Below are positions 14,928 through 21,477 of a DNA stretch of 21,477 nt, piece after piece; positions within the stretch are counted from its first letter, which is position 1; each line of letters begins with the position of its first letter. The DNA lies in contig CAYUIS010000085.1 of assembly GCA_964444825.1 (NCBI GenBank), forward strand, positions 1-21,477, given 5' to 3'. The translations under genes were made by a program, and so were the position numbers. The notes beneath the pieces were generated by a model. It saw only the letters and a program-made list of their open reading frames with translations, ran no database searches and had not been told where the DNA came from. The stretch comes from CAYUIS01 sp964444825. GTDB taxonomy: Bacteria; Chloroflexota; Anaerolineae; B4-G1.

Positions 14928-16406
14928 ATGCTTACAAAGAACGACCTGCTGGTGCTGGGCCTTTTGCTGGATCGCCCTATGCACGGCTATGAGATCAATC
15001 AACACGTCCAAGCCGAGGATGTGACGAACTGGTTCGATATCAGCACGGCCGCTATCTACTATTCTCTCAACAAACTGCGTCGGCAGGGGCTTATCTCCGA
15101 GACGCGAACTCGGGGTGGGGGGGCGGAGAAAAGTGTCTATCATGTCACCGAACAGGGGCGTGAGCAGTTCTTCGCTGGGATGGAGGCCACGCTTGGTTCC
15201 GAAGAGCCTGTCCGATTCAAGTATGACCTGGGGATCTTTCTCCTGAACAAGATACCTCAGCCACGGGCGCTGGCTTTGCTGGAAAAGAGGTTGAGCTTTC
15301 TCAAGGCCCGGAGCGACGCGCTCGAGCAGGCCCTCCATCGGGAACAGGACGCAAGGAGCCAACCGCTGCGGATCGCGATACTACAGCACGGCGCCTCTTG
15401 CGTGGCTATAGAGGCTGAATGGTTGGCGGGCATCATCGGTCAGTTGCAGGGTGGGGAGACGGAGGGTGAGGAGTATCCTGGTCTCATGATCCTCACCGGT
15501 GATCTGCAGGATTTTCATCTTCCCGACCTGGTCAAACTGATTGTCTCGGGCAGGCACAATGGTACGTTGACGGTGACCGACGGTGCTTCCACGCGGACCC
15601 TCTCCTTCCACGAGGGTCGTCCTGTGTGTGCCACTTCTCGCCGCTCCGATGGCAAAGTCGATGAGCCCGAGATCGTGATGAACGATATCTATGATCTCTT
15701 CCGCTGGCAAGAGGGAGCCTTTACCTTCAACCAGCGCATAGGGCCGCAGGATGGCTGTCTGGTGCTGCGCATCAGCGCAGAGAACTTGATCCTCGCGGGG
15801 TGCCGCTGGGTGGACAACTGGACGGCGATTCAGCGGGTGGTCTCCTCTTCTGATACCGTCTTCGAGCGTCGGGAGGGGAGGGTCAGTCCAAAAGACCTGG
15901 ATCTGACCGAGGAGGAAGATCGGGTGCTGGAGGCGCTGGATGGGCTAAAGGATGTCACCGCCGTCGCCAGGCAGTGTGGGCTGACCGAGTTCGAGACCAG
16001 CAAGATCCTCTACGGCTTTCACGCCGTCGGGTTGGCGCAGCCCGGTGATCTGAACAAGACTCGCCTGCGCCGGCTGTTTCGAGAGTTCGCCGAGCTGACG
16101 TGCAAAGGCACCCAGCCCTACCGGGCCGGGCTCGATGACTTTGCCTGTGAGATCGAGGTCAATCAACGGTGTGCTGATCTGCCGATTCGTTTTATCACCG
16201 GTCGGATTGAGGATCAGACCGATCCCAGCATGGGTACAAAAGATCTGGCGGGCGTGTATCGGACGTTTCTGGAGACGCAGCGCGCGGTGATCGAGGCACG
16301 GTTTGGGGAGGGTGTTGCCGATAGACTGCTCAGGCAAGTGCGCTCGCAGATCAGCCCTGGCTTGAGGAGTGTACTGGATCAGTATGATCTTGTCTCGGTG
16401 GAATGA
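14928..16406 (+). CDS. PadR-family regulator fused to a PATAN/DUF4388 domain
   Basis: A 492-residue protein. Residues 1-85 are a PadR winged helix (NDLLVLGLLLDRPMHGYEI, then AAIYYSLNKLRRQGLI), followed by the PadR C-terminal helical region to about 175. From about 190 to 290 comes a PATAN/DUF4388-like domain (LTGDLQDFHLPDLVKLIVSGRHNG...LSFHEGRPVCATS...WQEGAFTF). A third region (about 315-385) looks like another small helical or winged-helix unit (LEALDGLKDVTAVARQCGLTEFETSKILYGF), and an uncharacterised C-terminal part follows. Typical PadR proteins have only 100-200 residues, so this is a composite regulator; PATAN domains are otherwise seen in bacterial signalling proteins. GGGAG lies about 9 nt before the ATG. 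It is divergent from the rhodanese gene with palindromic sites between, implying it controls that gene and itself. The effector is unknown. Confidence 0.82.
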   Translation: MLTKNDLLVLGLLLDRPMHGYEINQHVQAEDVTNWFDISTAAIYYSLNKLRRQGLISETRTRGGGAEKSVYHVTEQGREQFFAGMEATLGSEEPVRFKYDLGIFLLNKIPQPRALALLEKRLSFLKARSDALEQALHREQDARSQPLRIAILQHGASCVAIEAEWLAGIIGQLQGGETEGEEYPGLMILTGDLQDFHLPDLVKLIVSGRHNGTLTVTDGASTRTLSFHEGRPVCATSRRSDGKVDEPEIVMNDIYDLFRWQEGAFTFNQRIGPQDGCLVLRISAENLILAGCRWVDNWTAIQRVVSSSDTVFERREGRVSPKDLDLTEEEDRVLEALDGLKDVTAVARQCGLTEFETSKILYGFHAVGLAQPGDLNKTRLRRLFREFAELTCKGTQPYRAGLDDFACEIEVNQRCADLPIRFITGRIEDQTDPSMGTKDLAGVYRTFLETQRAVIEARFGEGVADRLLRQVRSQISPGLRSVLDQYDLVSVE

Positions 16407-16435
16407 ATTGGCGACCGAATGGCCAGCGACGCACC

Positions 16436-17428
16436 TTATCTCTCTGTCAATGTCCACCAGGAGGAGGGGGGGGCAGCGACAGGGTCTGTGCGTCTCGCCT
16501 CAAGAAGCCACGCATCGAATTTCTGGGCGATCTGCTCTCGATATTCCTTGACAAAGTCCCAGAACCGGGCTTGGGCGGGTGTCTTGCTAATGCTAGATCT
16601 ACGCACCGCGTAGAGCAGCCGTCCAAGGTGTAGTCCCTCGACGGGTACCTCTACAAGGCGTCCCAATTCGAGCCCGTGTCTGGCTGCCATGCGGGAGATA
16701 AAGGCTATGCCCAGTCCGTGCTCCACTGCCGTCTCGATCGCTTCCGCACTGCCCACTACCATCACCACCCGGAGTTGATCAATCCCGATCCCTTGCTTGG
16801 CTAGCCCTTCCTCCACTACGCGACAGGTATTACAGTCTCTCTCGCGCGAAATAAAGGGTTGATCCAGCAGTTCGACGGGTCGAATAAACGAACGATTGGC
16901 AAATGGGTGATTGGCCGGGACGACCAGGACAACTTGGTCGGTAAAGAATGGCTGACACTCGATATCTCGACCCACGAGCCTTGTGTTGGAGACGCACACG
17001 TGAACCCTGTCTTCCAGCAGGATATCCTCCACGGGGTCGGTCCTGCATATCTCGATGGTCACCCGGACGTTTGGGTGTCGCTGGCTAAAGGCGGCTGCGA
17101 CAAAGGGAAGCACGTACTTGCCGGCGGTGGTGGTGCAGCCGATGACAAGGTGACCCTCGACCCGCTCTTCCAACGAGCGCATCGTCTCCTCGATCCGCTG
17201 TGATAGATCGAGTAGGTCTCGGGCCATAGGCAGCAGGACCTCTCCCGCATCGGTGAGCTTAACCCCGCGGCCTGGGCGATCAAACAGATCAATGCCCAAG
17301 TATTGCTCCAGTGAGCGAATCTGCTGGCTGACGGCCGGTTGGCTGAGGTGGATCCGGCGAGCTGTCTCGGAAAAGTTCTCCGTCTCAGCGGCGACGGCGA
17401 AAAGTTGCAACTGTAAAAGGTTTAGCAT
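16436..17428 (-). CDS. LysR-family transcriptional regulator
   Basis: A 330-residue LysR regulator. The N-terminal helix-turn-helix covers about residues 1-60 (FSETARRIHLSQPAVSQQIRSLEQYLGIDLFDR). A linker helix and a periplasmic-binding-protein-like effector domain (about 92-300, beginning HLVIGCTTTAGKYVLP) follow. It most resembles the CysL/CbbR-type branch. A CNTC pair (Cys199, Cys202) in the effector domain could sense redox state or bind metal; this is inference. AGGAG lies about 6 nt before the ATG. It is convergent with the PadR-type gene (29 nt between stops, no hairpin seen) and has its own extended -10 promoter. Its target is unknown; its position just downstream of the module C operon makes that operon a candidate. 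Confidence 0.88.
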   Translation of the reverse strand: MLNLLQLQLFAVAAETENFSETARRIHLSQPAVSQQIRSLEQYLGIDLFDRPGRGVKLTDAGEVLLPMARDLLDLSQRIEETMRSLEERVEGHLVIGCTTTAGKYVLPFVAAAFSQRHPNVRVTIEICRTDPVEDILLEDRVHVCVSNTRLVGRDIECQPFFTDQVVLVVPANHPFANRSFIRPVELLDQPFISRERDCNTCRVVEEGLAKQGIGIDQLRVVMVVGSAEAIETAVEHGLGIAFISRMAARHGLELGRLVEVPVEGLHLGRLLYAVRRSSISKTPAQARFWDFVKEYREQIAQKFDAWLLEARRTDPVAAPPSSWWTLTER

Positions 17429-17489
17429 AGGATGCTCCTCATGAACAGGACCGTCGGCTATCGATACCGTCGAGCCCAGAGATGAGGGG

Positions 17490-17498
17490 ATTATACCA
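17490..17498 (-). promoter_or_regulatory. Extended -10 promoter of the LysR gene
   Basis: On the minus strand TGGTATAAT (TATAAT is the complement of 17490-17495), about 60 nt upstream of the LysR start. No good -35 is visible. The gap 17429-17659 holds this promoter and the module C terminator. Confidence 0.55.
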
Positions 17499-17565
17499 TA
17501 CAGCGGTTATTCCGGCTAAGGATACTGCGTCACTCCCCGATCCGGACCGACGTCTCTAGGGACAG

Positions 17566-17608
17566 AAAAACCGAGGGATACACTATCTGTTCGTGTATCC
17601 CTCGGTTT
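17566..17608 (-). terminator. Rho-independent terminator of the module C operon
   Basis: AAACCGAGGGATACAC (17568-17583) and GTGTATCCCTCGGTTT (17593-17608) form a perfect 16-bp stem with a 9-nt loop. On the minus strand the stem is followed by a TTTTT run (17570-17566). It starts about 50 nt after the NrfD stop at 17660. Confidence 0.9.
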
Positions 17609-17659
17609 GTGGTTCAGTTGTGGTGTGGATGGGTGCTATCTATACTCCCTCTGCCTGGC

Positions 17660-18796
17660 TCAGTCTTCTTCGACCGCTGCCTCACGGAGGACCGGCACGT
17701 ACCGTACCCCCAGAGCGAAGGCTAGGGCGCCAAAGGAGAGGGCGCCGAGAACGATGCCGACCTCCATCCAATGGGGAGAGTATGTGGCACCGACTGGCGC
17801 GCGCAACGCGAACCAGGCGATGGACGATCTGTTGATGGCTAACCCAACCAGGGTGTAGACAACGCCCATCAGCAGCCCGCTCTCGGTCTTTCCTGCGCGA
17901 GATGTAAAGACAATCAGTGGCATGATCAATCCAAAGATCACCTCTGCCAGCAGGAGCACGCTGAGCCAGCCACTTCCAAACACGAGGGCGGCCTCCCCGG
18001 CGACGAGCAGATCGCCGATCTTGAGGAGCAGGTAGATGGCCTGGAGAAAGGCCACCACCTTGGCCAGGCCGGTGAGGAGTGGCATAGGAGCCGGCATGCC
18101 GAGCGCGCGCCGGGTGACAATGCCCAGCAATATGGCGACGGAGAGCCCGCTGAACAGTGCAGACACAAAAAAGAGCACCGGTAGGATGGGGGTCCACCAT
18201 AGGGCGCAGAGTTTGTTGCACAACAGGAGGAAGAGAGCGCCCAGCGATCCCTGATGTACGCACGAGAGCAGGACGCCGACGCCAGCGATCAATGGGATGA
18301 GGCGGTTGATCCATATCACCGGGATCCAGTCCCGATCCCCGAGCACAATGCCGACAAGCTCCAACACTAGCACGCCAAAGTAGATGGCGACGGACATGCT
18401 GACTTCGAACATAAAGGAGTGCAGATTCCAGCGCCAGGGCAGCAACACGGAGTAAAAGTGGTCCCAGCGACCGAGATCCATCAGCAGCACGAGCACGACG
18501 AGGAGGTATCCCAGGAATCCGGCCAAAAGGGCCAGATGGGCGACACCGTGGTAGCGTCTGCGGTGGAAGATGTGCAAGACCGCAGCCAGGGTGAACGCTC
18601 CGGCTGAGAAGGGCACGGAAAACACGTCAAAAGTGATCCACAGACCCCAGGGATATTCATTGCTCAGGTTCGTGGTGGCGCCCAGTCCCAGGCACAGCCT
18701 GGTGATCCCTAACGCCAACCCGACGAGCACGAATAGCGCCAGGATCCAGTATATGGCTGGAAGGTGCTGTTCTCTTATCTTGGTTATTACCGACAT
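17660..18796 (-). CDS. NrfD/HybB-family quinone-interacting membrane protein (module C)
   Basis: A 378-residue polytopic protein with about ten hydrophobic helices. Motifs shared with the module A NrfD domain include GLGATTNLS, PWGLWITFDVF, LLMDLGRWDHFYSVL and PWRWNLHSFMFEVSM. It is in effect the unfused counterpart of the module A membrane domain and ends shortly after the last helix (ALGVRYVPVLREAAVEED). Its predicted job is menaquinone binding and electron exchange with the ferredoxin subunit. The ATG at 18796 is chosen because the ferredoxin TAG ends two bases before it and AGAGGT lies just upstream; a longer reading to 18958 would run through the ferredoxin gene. It is the last gene before a strong terminator. 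Confidence 0.88.
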   Translation of the reverse strand: MSVITKIREQHLPAIYWILALFVLVGLALGITRLCLGLGATTNLSNEYPWGLWITFDVFSVPFSAGAFTLAAVLHIFHRRRYHGVAHLALLAGFLGYLLVVLVLLMDLGRWDHFYSVLLPWRWNLHSFMFEVSMSVAIYFGVLVLELVGIVLGDRDWIPVIWINRLIPLIAGVGVLLSCVHQGSLGALFLLLCNKLCALWWTPILPVLFFVSALFSGLSVAILLGIVTRRALGMPAPMPLLTGLAKVVAFLQAIYLLLKIGDLLVAGEAALVFGSGWLSVLLLAEVIFGLIMPLIVFTSRAGKTESGLLMGVVYTLVGLAINRSSIAWFALRAPVGATYSPHWMEVGIVLGALSFGALAFALGVRYVPVLREAAVEED

Positions 18797-18798
18797 GG

Positions 18799-19692
18799 CT
18801 ATACCTCTTTGCCCGTATCGTCGGATGACGGCTGGTCCTCTGTTCGGTGCACGGTGGCCCAGTATATACCCCCAAGCAGTGCCCCTATACTGACGAGCAT
18901 GGTGGGCGTGCCGTAAATGGCCACATCCTCGCTCAGCTCGGGGACAGGCTCGGCGCACAGCTCGGGAAGCCCTAACTTCTCAAAGGGGACCGCGGACAAA
19001 TACATCCAGGAGGTGCCTCCCCCCTCGGTCTCGCCGTATATATGAGAAAGGTAACGACCGGGGTGCCGGGCGATGCGGTCCCGGGCCTCCTCAAGTACCT
19101 GCTTCCGCGTGCCAAAAGTGAGGGCCTGGACGGGGCAGGCCTCCGCACAGGCTGGGATCTGGCCGTGGTCTATGCGATCGGCGCAGAAGGTGCACTTGGC
19201 GATGACGGGAAAGACCTTGTCCCAATCGATTTTGGGAACCTGGAACGGGCAGGCCATCATGCAGTAGCGACAACCAATGCACTTGTCGGGGTCATATGCC
19301 ACCGGCCCGTCGTCACGCTTCTCGAGGGCCTGCACAGGGCAGGCCGATACGCAGGCAGGATCCAGGCAGTGCATACACTGGTACTTGCGAAAGTACACGG
19401 CTGCACCCTCTCGGTGCTGCTTGATCACCGTATAGTTGTTAGCGCTGAGGTCGGTGGCGGGCTCGGCGTCGGCGGGTAACCCGTTCGTCTCCTTGCAGGC
19501 CGCCTCACAAGCCCGGCAGCCCACACACCTGGTGGCGTCGTATAGCATAGCTGCCGCGTTGCCAGCATCATCGTTGCCCGATGCTTGGACAAACGTCGGT
19601 CGCAGCAAGAGCCCGCCCAAGCCCAGGCCGGCCAGCTTGAGGACATCTCTACGAGTGAATATGGTTTGTTCCCGATTGCTTATCCTGTTCAT
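18799..19692 (-). CDS. Tat-exported 4x[4Fe-4S] ferredoxin subunit, HybA-like (module C)
   Basis: A protein of about 297 residues with a Tat signal (TRRDVLK at 13-19, then a Gly/Leu-rich stretch). Four cysteine clusters follow: CVGCRACEAAC, CMHCLDPACVSACP, CIGCRYCMMACP and CTFCADRIDHG with PACAEACP. Then comes the GTSWMYLSAVPFEKLG segment shared with module A, and a C-terminal membrane helix (LVSIGALLGGIYW). Two starts are possible. ATG 19692 has GGAG 6 nt upstream; ATG 19713 overlaps the cytochrome stop as ATGA and adds seven residues but has no clear Shine-Dalgarno. It lies two bases before the NrfD start and presumably forms a complex with that protein and the upstream cytochrome. Confidence 0.9.
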   Translation of the reverse strand: MNRISNREQTIFTRRDVLKLAGLGLGGLLLRPTFVQASGNDDAGNAAAMLYDATRCVGCRACEAACKETNGLPADAEPATDLSANNYTVIKQHREGAAVYFRKYQCMHCLDPACVSACPVQALEKRDDGPVAYDPDKCIGCRYCMMACPFQVPKIDWDKVFPVIAKCTFCADRIDHGQIPACAEACPVQALTFGTRKQVLEEARDRIARHPGRYLSHIYGETEGGGTSWMYLSAVPFEKLGLPELCAEPVPELSEDVAIYGTPTMLVSIGALLGGIYWATVHRTEDQPSSDDTGKEV

Positions 19693-19709
19693 ATCTATCT
19701 CCGTGGTGA

Positions 19710-21477
19710 TCATTGGCCATTGCGCCGCAGGATCAGGGCGAGCGGCGCGGCTGCAAGACCGGCGATGACGACGCCTATGCCCAGCACACCCAATGAACTC
19801 AATCCCGGTGGGGTCGGCGAGGGTACTGCGATGTCTGGATACTCTGACCAGACCAATCCGGCAGCCTGGCTTGCGCTGTAGCCCGCGGCCGACCAGTCAA
19901 AGCTACCCTGTGGCGAGTGGCAGTCCTCGCACAGGATAACGTCGCCTGCAGGTTCGACCTCCCAATCGAGGGCATGTACGTTGTCACTGACCAGCTTCCA
20001 GTCCCCTTCGACGGCCGCGGGATGGCATCCAACACAGGCCTGGGGGACGTCATAGTTTTCCAGGCCAGGATGTGGTTCGGGCGGCGCATCCTCGACGATG
20101 ACGACTGCATTGGCCGCCATCTCCTCTGGAGCGATGTCGCTGGCGGTCAGGAAGAGCTCTGACTGTCCGTGGCAACTGGTGCAACTTTGGTTCTGGGGCG
20201 TGACCCGCTGTATGTTGTGAGGTGTGGCATATTTCCAGGTCGGCGCGTTGTCAAACTCTGGCAGCACGTACCCATCGTAGAAGGCGAATGTATCCGGCAC
20301 GACGGGGACGTGGCGAACCAGGACATAGTCCCAGGGCCGATCGTCGCTCTGGATCGGGTTACGGCCGATCTCGAACGTCAACTTACTCTCGTCGGTCTTG
20401 TAGTAGGGCAATCCGTTGTCGTCCAGAGCCACGTGGCAGTTGTAGCAGCTCTTGTACGGGCCGGAGACGTGACACACCTCGCAGGCGAGCTTGCCATTGT
20501 GGACAGAGTGAGCCAGAATGTCGCTCTGGGCGGGATCTGCCTCGGTGTGGCAATCGAGGCAAAGGACACCGGGAGCGCCGGCGTAACGATGGGCTTGTTC
20601 GGTGCCGTCGCCGTGGTATTGGCTGACCTCGTGGCACTCGAAGCAGGCCATGCCTTCCTCCAGCCAGTGGACGCTTCCCTCGACGCCCTCGTTCTTGCCC
20701 TGATATTCGTTGGCCACACGGGCGCCGTGGCAGGCCAGGCAGGTATCCTTCATGGACGCGATTTCCTTGACCTGGTGGCCCTTGAGTAGACCGCCATCAT
20801 GGTAGGTCGGCCGGCTGATGTGACACTGCCCACAGGTGGTATGGCACTGACTGCAGTGATTGTCACACGACGCCTCCATAACGGGGTCGGTGAAATCCAC
20901 ACCACGGACGGCCAGCGCTGTCCTGAAACCAGTCAGGTTCTGGTGAAGGCTGGTGGCTACATGTTGCGTGGCGTCAACGTGGCAGATGCCACACACCCGC
21001 TCCGAGTCCTCCAGCGGGTCGCGGACGACGCCCTCGTGGGCGGTCTCCATGTCGTCTACTCCCTCAACACCCCCGTGGCACCCAATGCAGTTCTGAACGT
21101 TGTGAACGTCTGCCAGGAACACGTCACCGACCAAGACCTTCTCCCATGCCTCCAACGGAGGCAACTCTCCCGCTCAGCCCTCGCCGGAGGATTCCTCCGG
21201 CTTCACCTCCTCTTCTTCTTCGACGGCCAGATTCTGCAAGCTTGCCTGATCAGTATGGCAGGACATACAGTTGTTGGCCGCGATTTGCGTGGGCGGTGTT
21301 TCAGCCACGGGCTGGGTCGTGGGCTCGGGGACCTGTGAGGGCGCTGCCCCGGCCAGCGGGACTGGCAGCTCATAGGGGCCGCCGGGCTCGTGGGCTATGG
21401 TATCGATAGTATAGTCGTTGGTGTGCACTTCGGGGTTGAAGCGTTTGACAAAGACGTCGGGGTCGGTGGTCCAGGAG
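19710..21477 (-). CDS. Multiheme cytochrome c with an in-frame TGA, candidate selenoprotein (module C, 5' partial)
   Basis: The frame is open from the window edge to a TGA at 21174-21176 and continues in the same frame for another 487 codons to the stop at 19710. Before the TGA: an unrecognised stretch (TDPDVFVKRFNPEVHTNDYT), a Pro/Thr linker, CMSCH and an acidic linker. After it: LPPLEAWEKVLV and 12 more CxxCH motifs (13 in view), including CIGCH, CSQCH, CGQCH, CYNCH, CTSCH, CVGCH and CEDCH. A C-terminal membrane helix (GVLGIGVVIAGLAAAPLAL) ends the protein. It aligns along its length with the first domain of the module B cytochrome but lacks the second octaheme domain, and has normal CxxCH where that one has Cx4CH and CxCH. 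The true N-terminus lies outside the window. It overlaps or directly abuts the ferredoxin gene. Confidence 0.8.
21147..21163 (-). promoter_or_regulatory. SECIS-like hairpin downstream of the in-frame TGA (module C cytochrome)
   Basis: The same 17 nt as in module B (TGCCTCC-GTT-GGAGGCA) begin 10 nt after the TGA. Across 41 nt around the TGA and hairpin the two genes differ at only three positions, all between the TGA and the hairpin, while adjacent coding sequence is clearly diverged. Confidence 0.6.
21174..21176 (-). other. In-frame TGA, candidate selenocysteine codon (module C)
   Basis: Context GAGGGC-TGA-GCGGGAGAGTTG, that is Glu-Gly-(Sec?)-Ala-Gly-Glu-Leu, at the position equivalent to the TGA of the module B cytochrome. 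The frame is open on both sides. Confidence 0.65.
21183..21201 (-). repeat. Perfect hairpin just upstream of the TGA (module C)
   Basis: On the minus strand GCCGGAGG and CCTCCGGC form a perfect stem around AAT, ending 6 nt before the TGA. The sequence differs from the hairpin at the similar place in module B, but the fold is alike. Confidence 0.45.

Noticed and set aside
18797..18958. Longer N-terminus for the module C NrfD protein
   Set aside because: It would run through the end of the ferredoxin gene in another frame. The ATG at 18796 follows a Shine-Dalgarno and matches the start of the first membrane helix.
1..21477. tRNA, rRNA, IS elements, integrase or phage genes
   Set aside because: No cloverleaf, rRNA segment, transposase motif or terminal inverted repeats were recognised by eye. 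A tRNA-Sec gene (selC) was specifically looked for and not seen in this window.

Overview
The window (21,477 bases, GC-rich) looks like a chromosomal segment of an anaerobic or facultative bacterium, most likely a member of the Chloroflexota (Anaerolineae-like). That placement is an inference. It rests on the Pro/Thr/Glu-rich linker behind a lipoprotein signal, the N-acylamino-acid racemase next to a COG3375-type acetyltransferase, and the abundance of NrfD/ferredoxin/multiheme cytochrome modules. No rRNA, tRNA, IS element or CRISPR array was seen. Ordinary genes in the window end in TGA, so TGA is a stop codon in this organism.

Layout. Bases 1-104 hold the end of an unidentified gene. Bases 244-3663 (+) form a three-gene operon: a CoA-disulfide-reductase-like flavoprotein, a GNAT acyltransferase and an N-succinylamino-acid racemase/o-succinylbenzoate synthase. 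Bases 3841-7153 (+) are respiratory module A: a Tat-exported 4x[4Fe-4S] subunit, an NrfD/HybB membrane subunit fused to a 13-heme cytochrome, and a 30-residue single-helix peptide. Convergent to it, 11571-7223 (-) is module B: a giant multiheme cytochrome, a Tat-exported ferredoxin subunit and a separate 10-helix NrfD protein. Bases 14637-11791 (-) encode a lipoprotein with six rhodanese domains. It is divergent from a PadR-type regulator carrying a PATAN/DUF4388 domain (14928-16406, +), and palindromic operator-like sites lie between them. A LysR regulator follows (17428-16436, -). Module C (21477-17660, -) repeats the order cytochrome, ferredoxin, NrfD and ends at a strong intrinsic terminator; its cytochrome runs off the window.

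The most unusual signal is an in-frame TGA in both cytochromes of modules B and C, at the same place: after the first heme motif and an acidic linker. In both copies the frame stays open across the TGA for hundreds of codons. Ten nucleotides after the TGA lies an identical 17-nt perfect hairpin with a GUU loop, which fits bacterial SECIS geometry. Synonymous positions are frozen there while flanking sequence has diverged. Only readthrough joins the upstream N-terminal part (a signal peptide in copy B) to the heme domains. I therefore propose that these are selenocysteine-containing (or otherwise UGA-recoded) multiheme cytochromes.

How the genes may work together (inference): NrfD and FeS subunits exchange electrons between menaquinone and outward-facing multiheme cytochromes, as in the Hmc/Qrc/Nrf-type redox complexes. 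No catalytic molybdoenzyme is present. The multi-rhodanese lipoprotein and the CoA-disulfide-reductase-like enzyme point to sulfane sulfur, polysulfide or persulfide chemistry as the substrate context, with the PadR-PATAN protein as a local regulator.
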